Shown: positions 32,174-41,299, numbered from the stretch's first letter. The stretch: 64,000 nucleotides of DNA from Chitinophaga sp. E66 (GCA_019285755.1 CP079103.1:1240001-1304000), one strand, 5' to 3'. Program-made: numbers and translations. The notes: generated by a model from the sequence alone, not told the origin.

Positions 32174-32209
32174 TTTTGCGGATTTTGCGGAATTTGCGGT
32201 TTTTGCGGC
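32174..32209. repeat. Four 9-bp direct repeats, consensus TTTTGCGGA
   Basis: Units TTTTGCGGA (32174), TTTTGCGGA (32183), ATTTGCGGT (32192) and TTTTGCGGC (32201), head to tail. They end 17 bases before the start of the small plus-strand gene at 32227. Confidence 0.8.
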
Positions 32210-32226
32210 GTGCGTATACAATTAAA

Positions 32227-32438
32227 ATGTCTTACATGAGCAAGAATCTACCATCCAGAATAGTGATAAACACTAAGGATCTTCAGAACATATTCGGCTA
32301 TAGTGAGCGCTGGGCGCAGAATTTTTGCTTGAGATGAAGGCTTACTTCAATAAGGAGAAGTGGCAGTTTATTACTGTCTCCGAATTGTGCCAATATTCAG
32401 GATTGAAGGAATCTTATGTGCAGAAATTTCTTGAATGA
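32227..32438 (+). CDS. Small HTH-like protein (Bacteroidota hypothetical)
   Basis: About 70 residues once a shift near 32323 is corrected. Reads MSYMSKNLPSRIVINTKDL then 'QNIFGYSERWAQ', and after the shift 'LLEMKAYFNKEKWQFITVSEL' and 'CQYSGLKESYVQKFLE'. It matches a recurring short Bacteroidota pattern: an 'I.tkDLQ...g.S.R.Aq...' helix-turn-helix-like part, then 'tv.EfC.ytGl.e..v...L'. This looks like a small DNA-binding protein (inference). A second start at 32236 is possible. The 9-bp repeats directly upstream could be its promoter or its own binding sites. Confidence 0.55.
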
Positions 32439-32531
32439 TCGGGCTGAGAAATGTCTAATGAGCAGGATACCGTACCGGAGAATTGAATCGCTTTCAGTTC
32501 GTAACGGAATGTCTGCCAGTTTACCTGCAGG

Positions 32532-32597
32532 CGTTCTCTAACTTCCTTCTAACCGCCCTTTAACTTCCCTCTAGCTTCCCTCTAACTTCCCTCTAAC
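32532..32597. repeat. Six 11-bp tandem repeats, consensus TTCCCTCTAAC
   Basis: Six contiguous 11-base units (starts 32532, 32543, 32554, 32565, 32576, 32587); the last two are identical TTCCCTCTAAC, the others differ by 1-4 bases. The flanks 32439-32531 and 32598-32803 hold no gene that I can support. Confidence 0.85.
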
Positions 32598-32803
32598 TGG
32601 TATATCGCTTCTCTTACCGCTCTGTTATGCTTTTGCCTTGCTTCCCTCTTGGCGTTGCTTCATTTTTTTCCATTTCCTCATGCTTATTACACCAACGAGT
32701 TTGTGTAACTAATTATTTATCAATTGATTAAACCTTTTTTAATTTGCTGCTGTTATTTGGGGTAAATCACTTTTCAGCCTAACAGACAGTCCCCTAAGCA
32801 ACC

Positions 32804-33490
32804 ATGTCTTACAATCAAAATCAAAAACAATATGAACCCTGGAAACACCTGTTTGATGACGGGATGGCGGAGGAAATTCCGGCCGAAACAAAGGAAATCA
32901 TGTTTCGCGGTATGTTCGCGAAGTTCAGAGAGATCTTGCCCAGTATGTCCGATGAGCTTGAACAAGCCATACGGAACCGATGTAAAGTCATCCGGTTTAA
33001 AAAGAATGCGGTCATGCTCCGCTACGATGAAGTCTGCGATTATTGCTTCTTTTCCACGGCCGGGTTGGTTACGGCCTTGAGACAAACGGAAAAGAATAAG
33101 GAGCGTAATTGCTGGTTTATGATGGGAGGGGATGTAATTATCGGGGTGAAGAGCTTTTATGACCGGGTGCCCAGTGCGGAGCGCCTGGTCGCTTTGGATG
33201 ACACCGATTGCATCGCGCTTCACGTAGATGACTTACAATGGGTCTACGATACGTATGTCGAGTTCAACATCGTGGGCAGAATCCTTACGCAAAAGTACTA
33301 TGTACCTGCAATGGAACGGACCAACTGGGTCGGTTTGAATGCGGAGAAGCGCTTCGAATTAGTGTATGACGAGTATCCGAAGTTCATTACCATGGTTCCC
33401 GATTCGGCGCTTGCTTCTTACCTGGGTATCACTGACAGGACTTTGCGTCGTGTTAAAACGATCGTGTATAAGCGGAAGGGCTTAAAATGA
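32804..33490 (+). CDS. Crp/Fnr-family transcriptional regulator
   Basis: 228 residues, intact. The N-terminal cyclic-nucleotide-binding-like fold: 'RNRCKVIRFKKNAVMLRYDEVCDYCFFSTAGLVTAL', 'NCWFMMGGDVIIGVKSFYDRVPSAERLVALDDTDCIALHVDDLQWVYD'. The C-terminus has the HTH 'PKFITMVPDSALASYLGITDRTLRRVKTIVYKRKG'. The cAMP-binding Arg/Ser pair of Crp is not seen, so a cyclic nucleotide ligand is doubtful. It is followed by two shorter related genes. A palindrome, GGACATTTGTCC, starts at the base after its stop codon. Confidence 0.88.
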   Translation: MSYNQNQKQYEPWKHLFDDGMAEEIPAETKEIMFRGMFAKFREILPSMSDELEQAIRNRCKVIRFKKNAVMLRYDEVCDYCFFSTAGLVTALRQTEKNKERNCWFMMGGDVIIGVKSFYDRVPSAERLVALDDTDCIALHVDDLQWVYDTYVEFNIVGRILTQKYYVPAMERTNWVGLNAEKRFELVYDEYPKFITMVPDSALASYLGITDRTLRRVKTIVYKRKGLK

Positions 33491-33649
33491 GGACATTTGT
33501 CCGCTTTTTGAAGATTTTTGAATACTCAGGCGGATTAATTTTGCCGTATTCAACCACGTATTCCATGAAACTGATGCCCCAAAATCCCCCTGCGAGGTGG
33601 ATGGCCTCTTTCAGCTTATTTCTTATTTCAAAAATTTTAAAATCATATT

Positions 33650-34185
33650 ATGAAGTCCTGGGAACATTTAATCGCCACAGGCATGGCGGAAATGCTGCCT
33701 GTTGATGAAGCGGAGGTTGTATTGAACCGGTTTATTGAAAAGTTAAGGCCGCTCAACAGGCATGCTCCGGACCGGCTTTTGGTATCATCAGGTATCGGTG
33801 TAAAGTAGTGCGGTTTAAGAAAGGCGCCGTCATTATCGACTTTGGTCAACGAAATCCACAGTTTTTGTTCCGGGAAAGCGGGTCCGTCGAAATCTTCGAT
33901 ATGCTCAATGGAAGGGTGTTGGATCGAAGCTGGATTACAAAGGAAGATGACTGGCACTATCCGACCCAAACGCCTTTTGAGGATAGCGTCAGCGACCAGA
34001 GAATGATAGCACGTGAGCATTCCGTTTTTGTTACCATTCACCTGGACGATTATCGCTTTCTTTCTGAGAAGTTTGTTGCCATCCAACTTATTACATTGGG
34101 TTTGGCGAATATATTGAAGAAGCAAAGCTTGAAAAATTTGCATCGGCATCGTCGTAGTACAGGGCGAACGCTGGGAGGGATGTAA
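33650..34185 (+). CDS. Crp-like sensor-domain protein without HTH, copy A
   Basis: About 178 residues after correcting a shift near 33795. The start MKSWEHLIATGMAEMLPVDEAEVVLNRF resembles the start of the full regulator upstream ('KHLFDDGMAEEIP'). Then 'RCKVVRFKKGAVIIDFGQRNPQFLFRESG' matches its 'RCKVIRFKKNAVMLRYDE' segment. Near the end 'HSVFVTIHLDDYRFLSEKF' matches the final strand and the start of the dimer helix. The protein then stops: no DNA-binding domain is present. It is either a lone sensor domain or a degenerating duplicate. Confidence 0.65.
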
Positions 34186-34220
34186 TTCATAGCTTATCCA
34201 ATTATTTCAAATCAAAACCA

Positions 34221-34762
34221 ATGTATTATGAAATCCGGGAACATTTGATTGAAACAGGAATGGCAAAGATGATGGCCGCAGACGATGCGGAAGTCGTATT
34301 AAACCGCTTCGCTGCAAAGCTGAAAGCTTTAGATCCGGGCGCCACCGACCGGCTGCTCACCATTTTAAAACACCGGTGTAAAGTAGTCCAATTTAAGAAA
34401 GGCGCGGTAATTATCGACTATGGTCAGAAAAACCCGCAGTTGCTGTTCAGGGAAAGCGGCGTCATCCGGCAATACCGCAGAATGAAAAGGGAAAAGGAAA
34501 GCCGGGGCTGGACTTCTAGGCAAAAGATTGGATATTCTCCACGTTGGCCTTAAAGAACCCCAATGGAAGTGAGATAAAGATAGTAGTAGAACACCCGGCC
34601 GTATTTGTGACGCTGCATTGGGATGATCATCAGTTCCTGGCCGGGAGATTACCTTCTTTCCTGCCGCTGGCGATGCTTATCGGGGATGAACACCTGGAGG
34701 AGGTCATGCGGCGTGAAGAGCAGCATCCGAGGAGTAATGGGATGACTTTAAGTGGTTTGTAA
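34221..34762 (+). CDS. Crp-like sensor-domain protein without HTH, copy B
   Basis: About 180 residues with a shift near 34545. It is very close to copy A: 'EHLIETGMAKMMAADDAEVVLNRF', 'RCKVVQFKKGAVIIDYGQKNPQLLFRESG', 'HPAVFVTLHWDDHQFLAGRLP', and a matching end (NGMTLSGL versus GRTLGGM). By alignment with copy A the true start may be the ATG at 34228, with one T missing in TCC(T)GGGAA. It also lacks an HTH. Copies A and B share about their whole length, so they are a tandem duplication. Confidence 0.65.
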
Positions 34763-34862
34763 AATTTTAAAGTGAACATGGTTAATTGATAACCATAGCG
34801 AACGTAAAGGCCTTTCCAGGCTTTTGCTTTTCAATTCATTATCTGATGTTAAACCTCAAAAC

Positions 34863-36241
34863 ATGGAACCAAAACAATTGTTATTTCTTTTACTTTTTTT
34901 AGCGGCAGGGTTTAGTGCTTGCAGGAAGTATGATCAGGCCCCGGTAGCCAAACACTGGAGCATGTATTTACGCAGATGCCGGATAGTGCGGATGCGCGGT
35001 TGCGGAAGTATACGGATTCTTTGTTGGTTCGGGAAGGGAGAGGCCGTGGATGGATAGTGTGCTTTCGGTATTGGGGACGCCGGGATGGGAATTGGCTATT
35101 TTCGGTCTCCAGGGCGGGCAGCCGGCGGCCATGGTGCCGCTGATGGACAAGCGTATCAGGAAGGTGGTTGGGTTTATTGTCATGGTAGATGATCCTGGGC
35201 AGTTTCGGTTCCGGGTCTTCGACGCCCGGAAACCAGAGCGGTATGGCTTTGATAATGCCCGAAGGCAGCCAAATGCCCGGAATGTGTTCATAGTAACCGA
35301 TCTTTTCAATCAACGGGCTTACCAGGATAAACCCAGTGTAATGGGCGATCCTTGTATGATGTACCGGAAAGAGTTACAATTAGGAGAACAAGCCAGGCGG
35401 ACTGGAGGGAATGGGCAGGTCATGGTAAAGGCGATGCCATACGCTATATCAATGAGCTGCTATACGACCGTGGCCTGTACAGGCGATGGAAGGGGAACTG
35501 TATCGGGAATGTGGTCAGTACAACGGAGTGTGTATTCAGTTTTATTTGGATCAACAGCTCATCAACGGATGGTAGTACAGGCTATAGCGGTTCGGGTAAT
35601 ATGGCTGGAGGTAGTGGACCGGGGCCGACGGTGGTAAATACAGGGTGCACGGGATTGGGGATGAGGCTCCATTGGGTATGTTGCCGCCTGCTAAGCCTAT
35701 TAAGGATTTGCCTAGTTATTTGATGTGTTTCATGCAGAATGCAAAGGCGAAGATTACCTTTTATGCCGACCAGCCCGTTACAGGTAGCAGTAGATTATTA
35801 TCCGTGAAGCAATTAACGGGGCATTCCTATATTTCCGTTGAGCAGACGGTAAACGGCAAGCAGGTTATACGCACTTTAGGATTTCATCCCGTGGAAATAA
35901 CCAGTACATTTAATGATCCTGAAGCGCCTAGCATACTTGGTGATGATTCTGAATCTGAATACGACGTAAAGTACACCGTTGAAGTTTCGGGCGAGGTGTT
36001 TTGGAGAGTCCTTACTGCCATTGCGAGGTTCAAGCCGGTGTATGATCTGGAGAACTACAACTGTACTAATTTTGTTCTTGATATCAGCGATGTATGCGGA
36101 TTAAAGATTCCACGTACTAAGAGCAACTGGCTTTTTGGGTCTAGTTTAAACCCAGGTGCATTTGGGCAGGATCTTAGAAAGATTCCGGGTGCAGTTTTCG
36201 GTAACGGCAAATCATCAAAAATATTGGTAGCTGTGATTAAA
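34863..36241 (+). CDS. Lipoprotein with permuted papain-like (NlpC/LRAT-type) C-terminal domain
   Basis: About 458 residues pieced together across shifts near 34950, 35050, 35330, 35600 and 36217. The start MEPKQLLFLLLFLAAGFSACRK is a lipoprotein signal. The middle has 'GTPGWELAIFGLQGGQPAAMVPLMDK' and 'GDAIRYINELLYDRGLYRRW'. The C-terminus has a His first, in 'LTGHSYISVEQTVNGKQVIRTLGFHP', and a Cys later, in 'YDLENYNCTNFVLDISDVCGLKIPRT'. This His-then-Cys order is that of circularly permuted papain-like hydrolases. Peptidase, amidase or acyltransferase activity are all possible. The large number of corrections makes the middle uncertain. Confidence 0.6.
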
Positions 36242-36250
36242 ACACATTTT

Positions 36251-36699
36251 ATGGCTAAGATTCTACTAGTTCTAGTAAGTATAGTTCTTGTTGGATGTAA
36301 CAGGAGGTTACATGCTCAGTCTGCGGAGGAGAAGATTGTCAGGGACTTTGTGCAGTACGTAAAGTCACCGCATCCCGACATTGACACCGTTGAGGCCCGT
36401 TTTTAGTCCCATATCCTGCGGATACAGCCCTTGGAACCAGAGAGCGACGACAGAAGTTCCTACAATTGCAGCTTACAGGGTTGAAGAATCATTTAGAGGG
36501 TGTTAATATCAATTCATTGGAATTCTTGCAGTATAGTGAGGCGCCGCCGCAATTTAAAACGCTTAACCCGGAGGACAGCCATTTGGATCATGCTTACATA
36601 TTGACCGATAAGAAGCTATTTGTGCGGTATTTCCTGGTTAAGGGCGGATTGATTCAGGCGTTTGATTTTTTTCAGAAGGGGACATGGTTGTTAAATTAG
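36251..36699 (+). CDS. Small lipoprotein downstream of the papain-like lipoprotein
   Basis: About 149 residues once one T is added in the TTTTT run near 36402. The start MAKILLVLVSIVLVGCNRRL has a lipobox (LVGC). The rest, 'EEKIVRDFVQYVKSP', 'TRERRQKFLQLQLTGLKNHL' and 'HAYILTDKKLFVRYFLVKGGL', matches no family I know. It starts about 9 bases after the inferred stop of the papain-like gene and is probably co-expressed. A partner or protective role for that enzyme is inference only. Confidence 0.6.
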
Positions 36700-37009
36700 T
36701 TCTCGATATTTTACTAGCCATTTTGAAATACCGGACTCAGATTCTCACTGCGGAAATCTCTCGTTGTTAGATTATGTTAGCCCAGCTTTATCTTTTAACC
36801 CCAGCAATTCTGAAGAATTTTTCAGAATTTTTCTCCACTGCAATCTTTTGCTGTGACTCGTATTAATTTGCTTGATGTAAATGAGTACGCAATTATTGAG
36901 AACCTAAAGGAAAGTAATCAATTTAGAAAAGACACAAAGTTGACCATTTTTAATCTCTGCTAACTGTCAATGTTAGAGAAAATCCCTTCGTGCAATTAAA
37001 AACACTATT
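36700..37009. other. AT-rich intergenic region
   Basis: No open frame of note and no clear hairpin. Marks the left edge of the AT-rich island. A promoter for the MauE-like gene must lie here, but I see no good TTTG/TAnnTTTG pair. Confidence 0.5.
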
Positions 37010-37473
37010 ATGACCAAGACACGGTTGTTGTACATCTCGCAGCAAATCATCTGTTCATTGCTTATTATTTTGTTTGTTTATACGGGTCTTAACAAGTTGA
37101 TGGATCATGATACGTTCATATCCCAACTGCGGAAGTCTCCTTTTATGCAGTGGGGCCAGATTTCGTATCGTACGCTATTCCAATCGGCGAACTATTGTTG
37201 GCGATAGGGTTGATAGTAAGGAAGACGCGGATGTTGGCACTATTTGGTTCCTTTTTATTGATGGCCATGTTTACTGGATATATTTGGATCATGTTAACCT
37301 ATGCCAATGATTTGCCGTGCAGCTGTGGCGGAATCCTTGCAGCGATGGACTGGAATACACATCTTATTTTTAATGCAATTTTTACTATTCTGGCCGCTGT
37401 CGCCATTTTCATTGAAGGACACTTGAGGAAGGTTCGATTTATTCCAGGTGCAAAATTAGCAAAATCGGTTTAA
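37010..37473 (+). CDS. MauE/DoxX-like membrane protein
   Basis: About 155 residues with a shift near 37157. Four membrane helices: 'QQIICSLLIILFVYTGLNKLMDHD', 'AIPIGELLLAIGLIVRKTR', 'MLALFGSFLLMAMFTGYIWIMLTYA' and 'LIFNAIFTILAAVAIFIEG'. Between helices 3 and 4 lies 'DLPCSCGGILAAMDW', the CSCGG cysteine motif of MauE/DoxX redox-associated membrane proteins. MauE helps make disulfides in the methylamine dehydrogenase small subunit. Here the next gene encodes a secreted cysteine-rich protein, which fits a disulfide-forming role (inference). Confidence 0.82.
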
Positions 37474-37589
37474 GCTTCTATTCATACATTCTTGATGCGC
37501 ATCAAAGGCAGGTGTGTGAAAACACCTCGCCACAGCCTTTAATAGTGGCGGACAATAATCATTTCTTAATCCTTAAAAAATTTGACATT

Positions 37590-37985
37590 ATGAAACGCTT
37601 TAATGTTAGTCTCCTTGCAGTTGTTGCTGTTTTGGCTATCGGTCTTACCGCTTTTACTAAAGCTGAACCTGCTGGTAAACGTGTTCCTGTTGCCAACTGC
37701 TATACCCAACTTGTTGGTATTGAATGTCCTGCTGATCTCACACTGATTACAGACAATACTGATTGCGTTGTAGCTCAACCTCTTGATGAGCATGGTGTTC
37801 GTTCAGTAACTGCGTTTGCTACGTCAATCGAATGTGCAGGTGGTATTGATTTCTGCTGCGCACAACTTGTAGCCGTAACAAGCCCCATTTGCTCTGGCCA
37901 ACCTTTGATCACTTTCACAGACAAGAACAATGTTTTGCAAGTTGCAAAGTATGCCAAAATTGACGCAGTTTTCTGCCGTCCCTAA
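37590..37985 (+). CDS. DUF6520-like secreted cysteine-rich protein
   Basis: 131 residues, intact. The start MKRFNVSLLAVVAVLAIGLTAFTKAEP is a signal peptide of the DUF6520 kind. The mature part of about 100 residues has eight Cys: in 'ANCYTQLVGIECPADL', 'NTDCVV', 'SIECAGGIDFCCAQL', 'SPICSGQP' and 'AVFCRP'. This count would allow four disulfides outside the cytoplasm. It sits between a MauE-like gene and a membrane-anchored protein gene and has its own strong terminator, which suggests higher expression than the next gene. Function unknown. Confidence 0.8.
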   Translation: MKRFNVSLLAVVAVLAIGLTAFTKAEPAGKRVPVANCYTQLVGIECPADLTLITDNTDCVVAQPLDEHGVRSVTAFATSIECAGGIDFCCAQLVAVTSPICSGQPLITFTDKNNVLQVAKYAKIDAVFCRP

Positions 37986-38003
37986 TTTTTCTAATTTTTA
38001 GAA

Positions 38004-38035
38004 AGAAAGTACGCTAATTCAGCGTACTTTCTTTT
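38004..38035 (+). terminator. Terminator after the DUF6520 gene
   Basis: Stem AGAAAGTACGCT (38004-38015) with AGCGTACTTTCT (38021-38032) and loop AATTC, followed by TTT. Some read-through is needed for the gene at 38066 unless that gene has its own promoter. Confidence 0.85.
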
Positions 38036-38065
38036 GCTCCTACTTATCTTATTAATAAACATAAA

Positions 38066-39108
38066 ATGGCGAGGAAGTATCTATACTTAGTATTATTGTT
38101 AGTTATTGGGGTAGTCTTGACACTAACCTTAATATTAAACGCAGCCGATATTCCGAATAAACATCCAAATGGATTTTTTAGACAATTCAATTTAAATATA
38201 CAAGAACCAGAGTCTAAAATGAATATTGGGACACATATTAAAAAAGTAAGTGGTGTTTATAAAGATACGGTATACCTTTCTGGATCTTCTCCAAGTTGGG
38301 TCCTGTCTACAGATTTCGATTTTAAGAATTTTGATACATCATATTTTGGCATTAAAGCTTCAGAGAAATTGAGAGAACCATCAATTGAAGTTCATTACCC
38401 AGAAGTTTTCATGTACGCAAACGAAATATCCTATGTTGTTAAAGGAATTTACGTCATTTGCAAGTCGATACGTTGAAATTAAATACGTTTCTTATTACGA
38501 GGCAGTCTCTGTTAAACTCCAGAACTTTGGTTGTTAGAGGAATCGATAGCACTCAAACAAAACAATTATTTAAAGTTATCGATTTGCCCAGCGGCAATGT
38601 CATACTGGAAAAAGAAATAATCAAGGATCAACAATTTGGAGGGTTTAATGTTGATGGACTTTTAAAGACAGATAGAAACAGTAGGATCTATTACGTACAA
38701 ATGTTCAACAATGAGATTTACTGTCTTGACTCGAGCCTCAACCTAATATATAAGGCACATACAATTGATACAGTTGCAACCAATAAGGTAAACATTGGGT
38801 TCGTCAATGAGGGTGGGACAACTAAGGTTATGGCAACAAGACCACGTCAAATGGTAAACAAGTTTATAGATATTGATAATGGAATTCTATATGTGGTTTC
38901 CATGCTTAGAGGTGACGATGAGAAGTTGTCAGATTTTAATAGATATGTCGCCATTGACATGTACTCATCCAATGAAGGAGAATATAAAGGCAGTATTTCT
39001 ATTCCGAAAATAAATAAGAGTGAACTTCAAGATTTTAAAGTATCTAAAGATAGGATTGTTGCAATTTACAAAGATGGAACGTGCGCTGTATTTAAAATAG
39101 ATGAATAA
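38066..39108 (+). CDS. Membrane-anchored hypothetical protein (possible beta-propeller fold)
   Basis: About 346 residues with one shift near 38450. The start MARKYLYLVLLLVIGVVLTLTLILN is a signal anchor without a lipobox. The rest is strand-rich and outside the cytoplasm, with repeated short 'x-I-Y-Y-V/L-x' strands: 'SRIYYVQMFNNEIYCLDSSLNLIYKA', 'DNGILYVVSMLRG', 'DFKVSKDRIVAIYKDGTCAVFKIDE'. These repeats look like propeller blades, but I cannot count a full set. No known family recognised with certainty. Its link to the MauE-like and DUF6520 genes suggests a shared system. Confidence 0.65.
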
Positions 39109-39184
39109 GTTTATAGTTCTTCTCATTTTACAAAATTATACTTGAAAATTCACTGTGTAAAAGGTTACAGAGAGCCGGTAAAAC

Positions 39185-39865
39185 AAAATCAACGGCTTGT
39201 ATGGTCACGGCATGAGATCGCAGGACATCTCCGCCATATCAGAAGTAGGTACGATACGGTGATATCAGACGCTACGCTGTATTCGATTGCGGACAAAGTT
39301 ACTCCGTTAGTAAAATAATGGCAGGCCAGTCCGCTGGCGCCGCTGTATTGCATTGAAAAGCGGGGTGCCATGCATTGCAAGGTATCGCGATCGCTATTCA
39401 GATCTATGTAGTACACTCAATTCGTAATTTTGTCCAATATTTAGCCAGTTACGATTAGAACCATGTATGGCTGATTTAAAGACTGTATACAGGTATTGGT
39501 CTTGCAAGAGGCAGAGTATCAATTGGTGCAACCGGTCGAAAAGTGGGTGGGGAGTATCCCTCAGTAATCGATTCCTGGCGGCGAATTTGGGAGAAGATAT
39601 GTACCTATCTCCAATATTTGCAAGCCATTTGTAAACTAATCTACACTACAAATACTAATACAAGGGTTTCACCGGGAAGTACGTAAGGTTACCAATACAA
39701 AAGGAGCCTTTACTTCTGTACGGCACTTTTAAAGTTGATTTACTTGGCCACACAGAACGTCCAGAAAAGTAAAGTGACGCAGCCGCTGCGAGACTGGATT
39801 CTTATTTTTTTCCCAAGTGTTCAATTATACTTGGCGACTACCTAAAGTTCAATTGAAGCTTTAAA
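39185..39865 (+). pseudogene. Decayed IS256-type (mutator) transposase relic
   Basis: No open frame, but translated pieces in order match an IS256-family transposase on the plus strand: 'LYGHGMRSQDIS' and 'DTVISDATLYSIADKVTPLVK' then WQASPLAPLY (about 39197-39350); then, after missing middle sequence, 'YPSVIDSWRRIWEKI' and 'KLIYTTN' (about 39555-39650), 'FHREVRKVTNTKGAFTSV' and 'LLKLIYLATQNVQKK' (39665-39770) and 'QPLRDWILIFSQ'. Stops and shifts are frequent and a central third is absent. The sequence is not a copy of the element next to it. A motif CACTGTGTAA at about 39148 may be its old left end. Confidence 0.7.
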
Positions 39866-39922
39866 CCGCGGAGCAGACGCTGATCCCCATTTCCTGGCGT
39901 GGGGACGAACAACAGGAAATAA

Positions 39923-41299
39923 TAGGCACTATCTCATTAACTGTGTAAGTTTCAAAAATCGGAGTTCGTATCGGTACCTATAACTTGATTCTATTTTCAA
40001 AAATAGTTAAAAACTGATGGAGGACCACGCTCCAGTTTCTAATAGGCATAGTCCATTTCTTTGTCACCTCCCTTAGCGCCAGGTAAACAGCCTTGAGCAC
40101 GGCATCATCCGTAGGGAAAGAGAGCTTGTTCTTTGTGTATTTCCTAATTTTCTCATTAAAGTTTTCGATCAGGTTAGTTGTATAGATGATTTGACGGATC
40201 TCAATAGGGAAGTCGAAGAAAACGGTCAGTTCTTCCCAGTTTTCCTTCCAGCTTTTGATAGCATACCCGTATTTGCTGCCCCATTTCCTTCAAAGCTCTC
40301 CAGAGCAGCCTCAGCCGCCTGGCGGGTAGGCGCCGCATAAATATCCCTCATATCCTGGGTAAACGCCTTTTGTCTTTCCAGACCACATAGCGGCAGCTAT
40401 TGCGGATTTGATGAACTACGCAGATCTGGGTGGAAGACTGGGGAATACAGCCCGGATAATCTGGGTAAAGCCATTAAGGTTGTCGGTTGCCGTGATCAGG
40501 ATATCCTCCACACCACGAGCCTTCATATCGGTTAATACAGTCATCCAGTAAGCGGCAGATTCATTTTTGCCCAACCACATCCCTAATACTTTCCTTATAG
40601 CCGTCTTTACGCAGGCCTACGGCTATGTAAATCGTCTTATTGATTACTTTGCTGTTCACCCGAACCTTGAATACGATGCCGTCCATCCAAACGATCAGGT
40701 AAACGGGCTCCAGGGGCGATTCTGCCAGGCTACGATGTCTTCCGCCACCCGGGAGGTGATCCGGCTGGTGGTGGCCGTGGAGACCTCGAACTTATAGACA
40801 TGCTTAAACTGTTCCTCAATATCGCTCACACTCATGCCTTTGGCATATAAAGACACAATCACCTCCTCGATACCTTCCACCATGCTTTCCCGCTTTGGAA
40901 CAACCGAGATAAAGCGAAGCTTTGACGAAGGTTGCGAACGAAGCTCATGGGGTTAAAACTGGCGTCCCGGTCACGTGGCACCTTAATCTCTGACTCCCCG
41001 TAACTGGTCCTGATCTTCTTCTTTCCATACCCGTTTCGGGCATTTGAAGTATCAGCCTGCTCATGCTTGCCGTGCCCTAAATGGCCATCCAGTTCGCCTT
41101 CCAGCATCTTTTCAATGGCTCTCTTCTGGATCTTGCCCAGGAAGTCATTAAGTTGCTCGCCGGTCTTAAATTGCTTCAAAAAGTCGTCTGATAAAAATCC
41201 TCTGCTTTCATTATTCTGAGTAAAGTTTAAAAGTAAAAAAATCGGAGCTCTTACGAACTCCGATTTTCTATGTTTACACAGTTTTTGTTATAGTGTCTA
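39923..41299 (-). mobile_element. IS256-family insertion sequence
   Basis: Inverted ends are visible. Left end (39923 onward): TAGGCACTAT, then AACTGTGTAA (39939-39948), then AATCGGAGTTCGTA (39957-39970). The right end has the reverse complement: TACGAACTCCGATT (41252-41265), TTACACAGTT (41274-41283), ATAGTGTCTA (41290-41299). The pairing is near-perfect over these blocks with differing spacers. The outer limits are estimates; I could not see a clear 8-9-bp target duplication. One transposase gene fills it, on the minus strand. Confidence 0.75.
39978..41211 (-). CDS. IS256-family transposase (frameshifted)
   Basis: About 410 residues when joined. The start MKAEDF is followed, after one T is added to a T run at about 41193, by '[21 protein letters not shown]', '[53 protein letters not shown]', '[35 protein letters not shown]', and the C-terminal '[20 protein letters not shown]', '[31 protein letters not shown]' ending FENRIKL. 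Breaks lie near 41193, 40900, 40720, 40580 and elsewhere. Because neighbouring chromosomal genes show the same kind of break, I cannot tell whether this transposase is really dead. Confidence 0.8.

Noticed and set aside
32532..32597. CRISPR array
   Set aside because: Units are 11 bases with no spacers and no cas genes nearby; a simple tandem repeat.
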